From Lacunisphaera sp. (GTDB taxonomy: Bacteria; Verrucomicrobiota; Verrucomicrobiia; Opitutales; Opitutaceae): 52,671 bases of DNA. The position numbers were made by a program, and so were the translations under genes. Shown piece by piece: positions 7,537 to 18,600 of the stretch; the stretch's first letter is position 1; each line of letters opens with the position of its first letter. Under the pieces are notes generated by a model. It was not told where the DNA came from and ran no database searches. It was given only the letters and a program-made list of their open reading frames with translations. The stretch covers positions 1-52,671 of the forward strand of contig SIBQ01000014.1 of the NCBI GenBank assembly GCA_009695095.1, given 5' to 3'.

Positions 7537-8583
7537 ATGCTTTCTGTGGCTCATGCGCTTCAGTTGATTTCCCACCGCCCCGCCTTCCAGCAGGCGCTGC
7601 ATGCTTGGTATCGCGTCCACCATCGGAAGCTGCCGTGGCGCGACGTCCCCTCACTCTATAAGACCGTCGTGTCAGAGTTCATGCTGCAGCAGACACAGGT
7701 CGCGACCGTCCTGCCCTACTTTGACCGCTGGCTGCGCGAGCTGCCCGACTTCGCCGCCCTCGCCGCCGCTTCCGAGGCGAAGGTCGTGAAACTCTGGGAG
7801 GGCCTCGGCTACTACACCCGCGCCCGCAATCTGCACCAACTCGCGAAGGTCGTCGTCGCCCTGCCCGCCCCGCCGCGAGCACCCGCCGAGTGGCGCGAGT
7901 TGCCCGGCATCGGCCCCTACTCCGCCGCCGCCATCAGCAGCATATCGTTTGGCGAACCTGCGGCGTGCGTCGACGGCAACGTCGTCCGCATCCTCGCGCG
8001 TCTGACCGGTGAGGGCCGGCTGTTCCGCGACGGCTCTGAGGCGGCAAAACATTTCACCCCACTGGCCGACCAACTCATCATTGGCACGGACCCGGCCACC
8101 CACAACCAGGCGATGATGGAACTCGGCGCGACGGTCTGCCGGCGCCAGAACCCACTGTGCGCCAGCTGTCAGGTCGCGAAATTCTGCGCCGCTCGCGCCA
8201 CCGGCAGGCCGGAGAAATTTCCGCGGCTCAAGCCAAGGTTAATCGAGCAACGAGCGATCACCCGCGTTTGGTGCGAGTATCGCGACAAGCTCCTGCTTCG
8301 CCGCGGCCCCGCTAAGGCGAAACGGCTCGCCGGGATGCACGAGCTGCCCGAGGCGTCCGATCTCGGCGTCAAACCCAGCAAGTCATCGCTCCTCGCCGTG
8401 AAGCGCCGGACCATTACCCGCTTCCAGCTCACCGAGTCGGTCTACCGCGTGAAGCCGCCCGCAGCGTTACGGAAACGCATCACCAGAAACGCCGCTCTGG
8501 AGTGGGTGCCAGTGAAGCAACTCGATTGTATCGCGCTGTCCGGCCCACACCGGCGTTGGATCGGAGAGCTCGGGAACCGGTAG
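7537..8583 (+). CDS. mutY: A/G-specific adenine glycosylase
   Basis: A base-excision repair enzyme that removes adenine opposite 8-oxoguanine. From ATG 7537 it has 348 residues. E47 in VVSEFMLQQTQV is the catalytic glutamate. The helix-hairpin-helix ELPGIGPYSAAAI is followed by D146 (ACVDGNVVR). The [4Fe-4S] motif is C201-x6-C208-x2-C211-x5-C217. Residues after about 235 form the NUDIX-like domain that recognises 8-oxoG, ending SGPHRRWIGEL. An in-frame start at 7450 exists, but its product would be the translated repeat SHKKHEKA, so 7537 was preferred. Confidence 0.94.
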   Translation: MLSVAHALQLISHRPAFQQALHAWYRVHHRKLPWRDVPSLYKTVVSEFMLQQTQVATVLPYFDRWLRELPDFAALAAASEAKVVKLWEGLGYYTRARNLHQLAKVVVALPAPPRAPAEWRELPGIGPYSAAAISSISFGEPAACVDGNVVRILARLTGEGRLFRDGSEAAKHFTPLADQLIIGTDPATHNQAMMELGATVCRRQNPLCASCQVAKFCAARATGRPEKFPRLKPRLIEQRAITRVWCEYRDKLLLRRGPAKAKRLAGMHELPEASDLGVKPSKSSLLAVKRRTITRFQLTESVYRVKPPAALRKRITRNAALEWVPVKQLDCIALSGPHRRWIGELGNR

Positions 8584-8701
8584 GGGTGCTTGCCCTCAAG
8601 CGCCCGAGCCGTTGGGGGCAACAGCTCCTGCCTCACCAATAATACTGGAGGGCCCGTCTCCCGACAGGCCGCGGACAGCCAGGAAGCCGTCCCTCCATCA
8701 A

Positions 8702-9592
8702 TCAACGCCCGAACCGCGACGCGACGAGTTTCTCGACGTGTTTCTTGGAGAGCAGCACTTCCTCGACCGTGAGCCGGGGACTGAGTTCGATGACGAGGGT
8801 GTGCTCGGGCCGCCAGAATGAGCTGACCATCTTGAAATCAATCTTCCCCGTGCCGATAGCGTGGTGGTCATGGCCCAGGGCGTTGACGTCGTGCAGGTGG
8901 AAGCCGATGGCGTTCGGCGCGTTCTTCGCCAGGTGGTCGCGGTGGTTGAGCAGCCCCATGTTCTGCTTGATCTGGGCGTGGCCGGTGTCGTGCCAGTAGC
9001 CACAGGCCTCCAGCTTGGTCATCGCGGTGATCAGGTCCGGATGGTCGGCGTCGAGCGGCAGCTCTTCGAATTTCTCGCGGCTCTCGAAACCCAGCTTCAA
9101 GCCCTTCTGGCCGGCGTAAGGCAGCAGATCAGCCAGGCCCTGCTTGGTGTTCTCCCAGTAGGCCGGCACCCGCTCCTTCAGCTTGGCGAGGGATTTTGCC
9201 AGCAGCTTCTGGTAAGTGGCGTTGGCGGACAGGTCGGCCCCCTCGTGCGCATCAAGGTAGTTGTCCACCTTGCGCGCCGGGTTGAACCAGAAGAACTCGA
9301 CCGCGCCGAGGTGCATGATGACCTTTGTCGCCTTCAACTGGTGGGCGAAGTCGATGGTGCGTTTGCTGTGCCGGAGCCACTGGTCGCGCTCGCGCGCGTC
9401 GGCCGACGACGGCAGGTAGAGGTTGGGCGCGGCGTGCATGACGCCGGTGGGCAGCGGGCAGAAATTGTGGCAGGACGCGATCTTGATGACGCCCTCCTCG
9501 ACGGCCTTAAGGATGCCCGGCACAAGTGTGATGCGGATGCCGTGGCTCAGCTCGGCCCACTCAAAACCCAGGCCGGCCATCTCCTTGAGCAT
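8702..9592 (-). CDS. Sugar phosphate isomerase/epimerase-like TIM-barrel protein, N-terminus interrupted
   Basis: A 296-residue frame from ATG 9592. The order ELSHGIRITLVPGIL, IASCHNFCPLP, KVIMHLGAVEFFW, LGFESREKFEELP, YWHDTGHAQIK and GFHLHDVNALGHDHHAIG is that of the xylose-isomerase-like/AP-endonuclease-2 barrel. The glutamate, aspartate and histidines needed to bind a divalent metal are all present. Substrate is unknown. The barrel's first strand is missing from this frame. It is encoded just upstream (9593-9655) in the same frame but separated by a TAG at 9607-9605. The gene is therefore either a recent nonsense mutant, a case of re-initiation at 9592, or a base-calling error. Confidence 0.75.
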   Translation of the reverse strand: MLKEMAGLGFEWAELSHGIRITLVPGILKAVEEGVIKIASCHNFCPLPTGVMHAAPNLYLPSSADARERDQWLRHSKRTIDFAHQLKATKVIMHLGAVEFFWFNPARKVDNYLDAHEGADLSANATYQKLLAKSLAKLKERVPAYWENTKQGLADLLPYAGQKGLKLGFESREKFEELPLDADHPDLITAMTKLEACGYWHDTGHAQIKQNMGLLNHRDHLAKNAPNAIGFHLHDVNALGHDHHAIGTGKIDFKMVSSFWRPEHTLVIELSPRLTVEEVLLSKKHVEKLVASRFGR

Positions 9593-9655
9593 CTCATAGC
9601 CGTCCTAGTGACGGTGCGAGCACCAGCAGGTGGAGAGGGCGGTGATCGGCTTCAT
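9593..9655 (-). other. Detached 5' part of the TIM-barrel gene, ending in an in-frame TAG
   Basis: From ATG 9655 the minus strand reads MKPITALSTCWCSHRH, then TAG, then DGYEM, joining the downstream frame without shift. The leader GTGAGGTCTGCGC before this ATG offers a rare GAGG purine block at proper spacing, which supports 9655 as the original start. Codon 17 could have been AAG or CAG before one substitution. The lost piece contains the first barrel strand (ITALSTCW). Confidence 0.7.
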
Positions 9656-9773
9656 GCGCAGACCTCACTAGGACAGGAGACGGGGGTGAAATCAAGTGGG
9701 TGCTTGGAAGGAATCCACGGCGGGGTCGCCGTGGCTCCATGGAGCACGGGCAACCCCGCCCGCGCCTCAACAC

Positions 9774-9815
9774 CCAAAAAGCAACCGGCCGGACATGCGA
9801 GGACGTCCGGCCGGT
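9774..9815 (-). terminator. Rho-independent terminator of rpsU
   Basis: A perfect 11-bp stem (ACCGGCCGGAC at 9784-9794, GTCCGGCCGGT at 9805-9815) with a 10-base loop. On the minus strand it is followed by TTGCTTTTTGGG. It lies 24 bp past the rpsU stop codon. Confidence 0.8.
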
Positions 9816-9839
9816 CAAAGAAAAGGGCGGTAAGGCGGC

Positions 9840-10037
9840 TTACTCAGCGTAGCGGCGGCGGAGCATGCAGGTGAAGGCCATGACCTTCTCCTTGCGGCGG
9901 CGGCGTTCCGAGGGCTTCTCGGCGTAGCGCTTCATGCGGACATCCTTGATGATGTTCTCGCGCTCGAGCTTCTTCTTCATGCGGCGCAGCGCACGATCGA
10001 TCGGCTCGTTTTTACGCATCTTGATCTCGATGGACAT
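9840..10037 (-). CDS. rpsU: Small ribosomal subunit protein bS21
   Basis: A 65-residue basic protein of the 30S subunit, near the anti-Shine-Dalgarno end of 16S rRNA. MSIEIKMRKNEPIDRALRRM and KRYAEKPSERRRRK are typical. The start at ATG 10037 was chosen because the 49 residues encoded upstream in frame have no counterpart in the family. The leader is pyrimidine-rich and has no Shine-Dalgarno motif. It is monocistronic, followed by a strong terminator, and divergent from dnaE. In Flavobacterium bS21 is known to help mask the anti-SD, which makes its presence in this SD-poor window worth noting. Confidence 0.95.
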   Translation of the reverse strand: MSIEIKMRKNEPIDRALRRMKKKLERENIIKDVRMKRYAEKPSERRRRKEKVMAFTCMLRRRYAE

Positions 10038-10071
10038 GGTAATGGACAGGTAGGTGGAGAGGAAAAGGTGC

Positions 10072-10100
10072 AACAAGCCAGCCGCTCCGACCACCGTCAA
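10072..10100 (-). promoter_or_regulatory. Possible promoter of rpsU
   Basis: On the minus strand TTGACG is followed after 17 bp by CTTGTT, about 35 bp upstream of the rpsU start. The -35 match is good and the -10 match is poor, so this is a weak candidate only. Confidence 0.25.
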
Positions 10101-10323
10101 CCCCAATTTTGAGGCCGGCCCGGGACGGCTGAATCCAATCTCGCTATAGTCCTGCAGCAGCGGGACGAATGCGGATGCAATCATCCTCTTGTGCTGGCTA
10201 ACCCTCGTGCGTGAATAACTTTACGCTATCCGGCTACTGTTCTCCGCAGCCTTGGCGAAGGAGATGCTCTATGAGGCTCTTTCAGCTTGCTCGGGGCAAT
10301 TGAGAGGCATCCCATCAACCTCC

Positions 10324-13962
<3,639 letters not shown>

Positions 13963-13985
13963 GATTAACTCTATATCCGCAACCT

Positions 13986-14057
13986 GTCATTCTGCGCGCA
14001 GTGAAGAATCCATCTGCTGATTTCAATCCATGGATCCTTCGCTGCGCACTGGATGAC
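13986..14057. repeat. Palindromic intergenic repeat, GTCATTCTG type, copy 2
   Basis: GTCATTCTGCGCGCAGTGAA on the left and TTCGCTGCGCACTGGATGAC on the right form an imperfect palindrome with GAAGAATCC and GGATCCTTC as inner arms. It shares order and spacing with the copy at 5569-5643. It fills almost all of the gap between dnaE and the rRNA methyltransferase gene. Confidence 0.75.
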
Positions 14058-14068
14058 ACTTATTGATA

Positions 14069-15181
14069 ATGTCTGATTCCTCCATCCTCAACAATGCCGC
14101 CCGCATCCTCAAAATGGTGCAGGCCGGCACGCCCGCCGACCAGGCGCTGCGCGAGTCGCTGACGCAGGACCGCCACTTCACGGTGCCCGCCGAGCGCCGG
14201 GGCATCAGCCGGGCTGTGTTCACCCATTACCGCTGGTGGCGCTGGCTCGACGAAAGCGCCTCGGCCCAAAAGCAACTCGCCGCCGCGCTGGAGTTGCAAC
14301 AGCGCTTCGACTCCAATCCCGCCGCCTTCAAGCCCGAGGCTCTCGCCGCCAAGGCCGTGCCCGACTGGCTGAAGGACGAGATGGATGCCATGCCTGCGGC
14401 CTGGCTGGCCCAGTTGCAACGCGAACCTGCACTCTGGATCCGGGCCAAGGCCGGCATCGGCGCGGCGCTGGCCAAAAAGCTTGGCCATTGCGCGCCTGCC
14501 TCCCGATCGCCGGACGCGCTGCGCTATACCGGCCTCACCGATCTTTACCACACGCCGGAGTTCCAGGCCGGCGAATTCGAGATTCAGGACCTCGCCTCAC
14601 AACTTGTGAGCCTCGCCGCCGCCCCACAGCCGGGCGAGACGTGGTGGGACGCCTGTGCCGGCGAAGGCGGCAAGACGATGCACCTCTCCGACCTGATGCG
14701 AAACAAGGGACTGCTCTGGGCGAGCGACCGTTCGCATCGCCGGCTCGCCAAGCTTAAGGAGCGCGCCGCCCGCGCCAAGGTCTTCAATTTCCGCGCCGCG
14801 TCGTGGGCGGGCGGCATCAAGCTCCCGACCAAGACCAAGTTCGACGGCATCCTCGTCGACGCGCCGTGCACCGGCATCGGCACCTGGCAGCGCAATCCCC
14901 ACGCACGGTGGACCACGCAGCCGTCGGACATTCGCGAACTCGCCGTCGTGCAACGCATGCTTCTCGACCATGTCGCAGGATCACTCAAACCCGGCGGCCG
15001 GCTCCTCTATGCGGTTTGCACGCTCTCCCGCGGCGAGACAACCGGCGTGGCCGATGCGTTCACCGCTACGCACCCGGAACTCACGCCCGACCCGGTTATG
15101 GGCCGGGGCACCCAGCTCACGCTCTGGCCGCAGGAGCTTAACGCCAACGGCATGTTTATCGCGGCATGGCGGCGGAAGTAG
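14069..15181 (+). CDS. RsmB/NOP-family rRNA (cytosine-5) methyltransferase
   Basis: A 370-residue SAM-dependent RNA m5C methyltransferase, probably modifying 16S rRNA as RsmB does. Residues 1-150 are helical and resemble the NusB-like/RNA-binding lead-in. The Rossmann core has WDACAGEGGKTMHLSDLM (SAM motif I). The two catalytic cysteines lie in DAPCTGIGTWQRNP (motif IV) and AVCTLSRGE (motif VI). The motif IV context PCTGIGTWQRNP is the RsmB-type form (PCSGTG..RR.P). Start is ATG 14069, 6 bp after an in-frame TTG. The next methyltransferase gene starts inside its 3' end. Confidence 0.88.
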   Translation: MSDSSILNNAARILKMVQAGTPADQALRESLTQDRHFTVPAERRGISRAVFTHYRWWRWLDESASAQKQLAAALELQQRFDSNPAAFKPEALAAKAVPDWLKDEMDAMPAAWLAQLQREPALWIRAKAGIGAALAKKLGHCAPASRSPDALRYTGLTDLYHTPEFQAGEFEIQDLASQLVSLAAAPQPGETWWDACAGEGGKTMHLSDLMRNKGLLWASDRSHRRLAKLKERAARAKVFNFRAASWAGGIKLPTKTKFDGILVDAPCTGIGTWQRNPHARWTTQPSDIRELAVVQRMLLDHVAGSLKPGGRLLYAVCTLSRGETTGVADAFTATHPELTPDPVMGRGTQLTLWPQELNANGMFIAAWRRK

Positions 15182-15939
15182 GCAAAATCGACGGTGCGAC
15201 GGTACGCGATGACTTCAACGCCATCAGCACCGTCATCCACTACACCCGCGCGGCCCACTTCCTCGGGCTCTGGGCATCCGAGCGGGTGCTGATCGAGCGC
15301 TGCTTCCCCGACAAATCGGCGCGGCTGCTCGAGGCCGGGTGCGGCGCCGGCCGCGCGGCCGTCGGACTCTGGCACCAAGGTTACCATAACCTCACCGCCT
15401 TCGACTTCGCCTCCGGGATGATCGAGCAGGCCCGAAACCTCGCCGCCGAGCAGGGCATCGTCGGTCTCACCTTTCTCCAGGCCGACGCCACGCGGCTCAG
15501 CGAATGTCCGATATTAGATGACACTTTGTTTGACGGGTCCCTCTTCCTCTTCAACGGGCTGATGCAGATTCCCGGGCGGGAGAACCGGCGGACAGCGATG
15601 CGGGAGCTCCACCGCGTCTGCCGGCCGGGCGCGCCTTTCATCTTCACCTCGCACGACCGAGAGGAACCGCGCGAAGCCAAGGCCTGGGCGGAGGAAGCCG
15701 CGCGCTGGGCGTGCGGCGAGCAAAACCCGCGGCTGCTCGAGTTCGGCGACCGTTACTTCGCCCACGAACACGGGCAGACCTTTATGCACCTGCCCGAGCG
15801 CCGCGAAGTGCTGGAGGATTTAGCGGTGACGGGGTGGCGATTCGAGCACACGACGCTGCGCGACGACCTCGCCACCGAGTCCATGGCAGTCCGCGAGTTT
15901 TCCGACAACTGCCGGTTCTGGATCGCACGGAAAATCTAG
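15166..15939 (+). CDS. Class I SAM-dependent methyltransferase
   Basis: A 257-residue methyltransferase with motif I LLEAGCGAGRAAVGLW, the acidic strand-2 end LTAFDFASGMIEQAR, FLQADATRL, and the post-core strand GAPFIFTSHDRE. Methyltransferase_11/25-like. The substrate cannot be read from the sequence. Its ATG at 15166 overlaps the RsmB-like gene by 16 bp, indicating translational coupling, so an RNA- or ribosome-related target is possible but unproven. Its stop overlaps the stop of the convergent acetyltransferase gene by 4 bp. Confidence 0.8.
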   Translation: MAAEVGKIDGATVRDDFNAISTVIHYTRAAHFLGLWASERVLIERCFPDKSARLLEAGCGAGRAAVGLWHQGYHNLTAFDFASGMIEQARNLAAEQGIVGLTFLQADATRLSECPILDDTLFDGSLFLFNGLMQIPGRENRRTAMRELHRVCRPGAPFIFTSHDREEPREAKAWAEEAARWACGEQNPRLLEFGDRYFAHEHGQTFMHLPERREVLEDLAVTGWRFEHTTLRDDLATESMAVREFSDNCRFWIARKI

Positions 15940-16547
15940 CGCGCGAGCTTCGCCTCGAGCGCGGCCTTGGCCGCCGGCCACTCCTCCGCCGTGAGGCTGA
16001 GGATGGCGGTGTTGCGCACATAGCCGTCGTAGCGCGCTTGGTATTTGCGCAGGATGCCCTCGAACGTGCAGCCGAGCCGCGCGATGGCCGCGCGGGACCC
16101 TTCGTTGCGCTCGTCCGTCTTCAACTGCACCCGGACGGCGCCGTGCTTTTCAAAGGCATGCGTGGGCTGCAGTAGCTTGGCCTCCGTGTTGACGGGCGTG
16201 CGCTGGGCCTCCTTCGCCAGCCACGTGTTGCCGATCTCCAGGCCGCGGTTCGCCCGGTGGATGTCCAGATAACGCGTGGAGCCCACCACCCGGCCGTCGG
16301 CCCGCCGGACAGTCGCCCATGCCGCCTCCGTGCCGGCCGCTTGGGCCTGCACTCCGTCTTCCAGCCATTTGGCCATCTCTGTTTCGTCGCCGAGCGGCGG
16401 CGTCAGGAAATAGTGAAAAACCTCGGGATCCTGCTCGGCCGCGACCAGGGCCGGCAGGTGCCGGCGCTCCAGCGGCTCAAGCCGCACGTGACGGCCCTCG
16501 AGCAGGACGGGCTGGGGATCAAAGGTGGAGCGCACGCCGGCCAGCAT
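15936..16547 (-). CDS. GNAT-family N-acetyltransferase (RimJ/RimL-like)
   Basis: A 203-residue acetyltransferase. LEPLERRHLPALVAAEQ opens the fold, VVGSTRYLDIHRANRGLEIG is the central beta-hairpin, the TWLAKEAQRTPVNTEAK region corresponds to the acetyl-CoA-binding helix (usually R/Q-x-x-G-x-G/A; here degenerate), and NEGSRAAIARLGCTFEGILR is the typical C-terminal helix-strand of RimJ/L enzymes. These acetylate N-termini or small amines. The target is unknown. It ends convergently with the methyltransferase gene and starts divergently from the CcsA-like gene. Confidence 0.82.
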   Translation of the reverse strand: MLAGVRSTFDPQPVLLEGRHVRLEPLERRHLPALVAAEQDPEVFHYFLTPPLGDETEMAKWLEDGVQAQAAGTEAAWATVRRADGRVVGSTRYLDIHRANRGLEIGNTWLAKEAQRTPVNTEAKLLQPTHAFEKHGAVRVQLKTDERNEGSRAAIARLGCTFEGILRKYQARYDGYVRNTAILSLTAEEWPAAKAALEAKLAR

Positions 16548-16663
16548 GCAACGCCGTCGCGCCGGCCCAAGACAAAATCAGTTTTCCACCCGCACAGTGG
16601 GCCCCCGGACTAATAACGATTTGTCTGACTTGCGCCGGCCAGCCGGCCGGCCATCTTGTCGGC

Positions 16664-17509
16664 ATGCTCTCGCTTCTCACCGACCGGACATTGTTATGGC
16701 TCGGTGCCCTGCTTTACCTGGCCGGTTTCCTTACTGGCCTTGTGGCGCTGACCAAGCGGCAGCCCTCCGCCGGCCAGCGCACCATTCTGAACCTCTTTCT
16801 GGTCGGGGGCTGGGGATTCCAGATGGCCGGCCTCTATGTGCGCGGCCTCGCCGGCGGTGGCTGCCCGCTCGGCAACACCTTTGAAATCGTCCAGTTTGTC
16901 GCCTGGTCGGCGATGGTGATGTATTTCTTCGTCGGGACCATCTTCCGGGGCAGCCTGCTCGGCCTGTTCACCGCCGGCTATGCCGCCGCGCTGGGCCTGG
17001 TCTCGCTGCTCATCCCTCACTGGGACCTGGTGCGCGGGCAGAAACTCTTCGGCAACAATCCGTGGATCGAGGTGCACGCCGCGCTCGCCGTGTTCAGCTA
17101 CGGCGTGTTCGGCCTGCTGGCCCTGACCTCGCTCATGCAGCTCCTGCAGAACTGGAGCCTGAAAAACAAGCGGCTCAACGGGCTCTTCTGGTTCCTGCCC
17201 TCGGTGGTGCAGCTGGAGCAGATCAACTACCGGCTGGTGCTGCTGGGCGTCACGCTGCTCACCATTTCCCTCGGCGTCGGCGCCTCGTGGTGGGTGCGGA
17301 ACACCGAATCGGTCCACCTGCCCAAACTGCTGGTGACCGTCAGCGTCTGGCTGTGCTACTTCGTCGTCCTGCTCCTGCGCTGGCGCGGCCGGCTGGTCTC
17401 GGTCCGCTTTGCCTGGGTCTGTCTCGTGCTGTTCTGCGTGGCGCTGCTTTCGCTCGGGCCGGTCAACTCCAACCGCCACGGCTACAAGCCGGTCGCGCGC
17501 TCCCGCTGA
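16664..17509 (+). CDS. CcsA/HemX-like cytochrome c assembly membrane protein
   Basis: A 281-residue integral membrane protein with about eight hydrophobic segments. GGGCPLGNTFEIVQFVAW matches the conserved CcsA/HemX segment preceding a membrane helix, and H residues at WIEVHAALAVFSYGVF and near RHGYKP could serve heme binding. The HWDLVRG stretch between segments stands where CcsA relatives carry the W-rich loop, which is much reduced here. It ends 3 bp before hemA. In Bacillus the homolog HemX is also joined to hemA and lowers glutamyl-tRNA reductase levels, so a role in heme supply control is plausible. Start ATG 16664 was chosen at the first hydrophobic segment. Confidence 0.82.
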   Translation: MLSLLTDRTLLWLGALLYLAGFLTGLVALTKRQPSAGQRTILNLFLVGGWGFQMAGLYVRGLAGGGCPLGNTFEIVQFVAWSAMVMYFFVGTIFRGSLLGLFTAGYAAALGLVSLLIPHWDLVRGQKLFGNNPWIEVHAALAVFSYGVFGLLALTSLMQLLQNWSLKNKRLNGLFWFLPSVVQLEQINYRLVLLGVTLLTISLGVGASWWVRNTESVHLPKLLVTVSVWLCYFVVLLLRWRGRLVSVRFAWVCLVLFCVALLSLGPVNSNRHGYKPVARSR

Positions 17510-17512
17510 ACG

Positions 17513-18559
17513 ATGGACACCCCTTCGTCCGTCCTTTTCCTGTTTGGCGCCAACCATCACACCGCGCCGCTGGCCGTCCGCGAGAAGCTCGCGCTGGACG
17601 CCGAGCGGGCCGCCGCCTTCGCCGCCCGGATGCGGGCGACGCCAGGCGTGCAGGAATTCGCTCTGCTCAACACCTGCAACCGCATCGAGGTCTACGGCGT
17701 GGCGCGGAACCCGGACACCCTCGCCGCCCTGCGCACCGGCTGGTGCGAGGCCACCGGCTGCACGCCCGCGGAGTTTGAATCCCACGGCTTCTCACGCCAC
17801 AACCACGACGCCATCGCGCACCTCTTCGCCGTCGCCGCCGGGCTCGACTCGCAGATGCTGGGCGAGACGGAGATCCTCGGCCAGGTGAAGGACGCTTATG
17901 ACGCCGCGCTGGCGCAAACCTGGACCGGTCCGGTGCTGAACCGCGTTTTCCAGAAAACCTTTCAGTCCGCAAAATACATCCGCACGCACACCGCCATTGG
18001 CGACGGCCGGACCAGCGTCGCCAGCGTGGCGGTGGACCTGGCGGGGCGCATTTTTGGCAAACTTACGACCTGCCGGGTCCTGGTGATTGGCGCGGGCGAT
18101 ATCGGCCAGAAAACGGCCCAGGCCTTCCAGAGCCGCGGTGCACGCTCCATCACGGTCGCCAGCCGCACGCTGTCGAAGGCCGAGGCGGTGGCCGCGGCCG
18201 CCGGCGGCTGGGCCGCCAGCCTGGCCGAGCTGCCCGAGGCGGTGGCCGCGGCCGACATCGTCACGAGCTCCACCGCCGCGCCCGGTTTCGTGCTCCCGTC
18301 GGAACTGGTTGCACGCGCGATGAAACACCGCCCCGCCCGCCCGCTTTTTCTCATCGACCTCGCGCTGCCCCGGGACGTGGATCCCGCCGCCGCGGCTCTG
18401 GCCAATGTCTTCCTCTACAATCTCGATGACCTCGCCAAGATCGCCGAGGGAAATCTGGCCCAGCGCGAGGCCGAGCTGGCCCGGTGCCGGGCCATCGTCG
18501 CCGAGCGCACGGCGGCGCTGTGGCCGCAAGTTGCCCATTCGCTGAACCGCAAAGCGTAA
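17513..18559 (+). CDS. hemA: Glutamyl-tRNA reductase
   Basis: First committed enzyme of C5 heme synthesis: reduces glutamyl-tRNA to glutamate-1-semialdehyde with NADPH. 348 residues. The catalytic cysteine is C55 in ALLNTCNRIEVYG, with H15 in ANHHTAPLAVREK nearby. SQMLGETEILGQVKDAY is the signature block, VLVIGAGDIGQKTAQAF is the NADPH-binding loop, and FLIDLALPRDVDP ends the Rossmann domain. The C-terminal dimerisation helix is shorter than in E. coli (420 residues). It is coupled to the upstream CcsA-like gene. Heme made here would feed the oxidase genes further along. Confidence 0.95.
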   Translation: MDTPSSVLFLFGANHHTAPLAVREKLALDAERAAAFAARMRATPGVQEFALLNTCNRIEVYGVARNPDTLAALRTGWCEATGCTPAEFESHGFSRHNHDAIAHLFAVAAGLDSQMLGETEILGQVKDAYDAALAQTWTGPVLNRVFQKTFQSAKYIRTHTAIGDGRTSVASVAVDLAGRIFGKLTTCRVLVIGAGDIGQKTAQAFQSRGARSITVASRTLSKAEAVAAAAGGWAASLAELPEAVAAADIVTSSTAAPGFVLPSELVARAMKHRPARPLFLIDLALPRDVDPAAAALANVFLYNLDDLAKIAEGNLAQREAELARCRAIVAERTAALWPQVAHSLNRKA

Positions 18560-18600
18560 TTGGTTTGGAGAGGTGGAGTGAGGGCATCCGCCTCCCTCGA

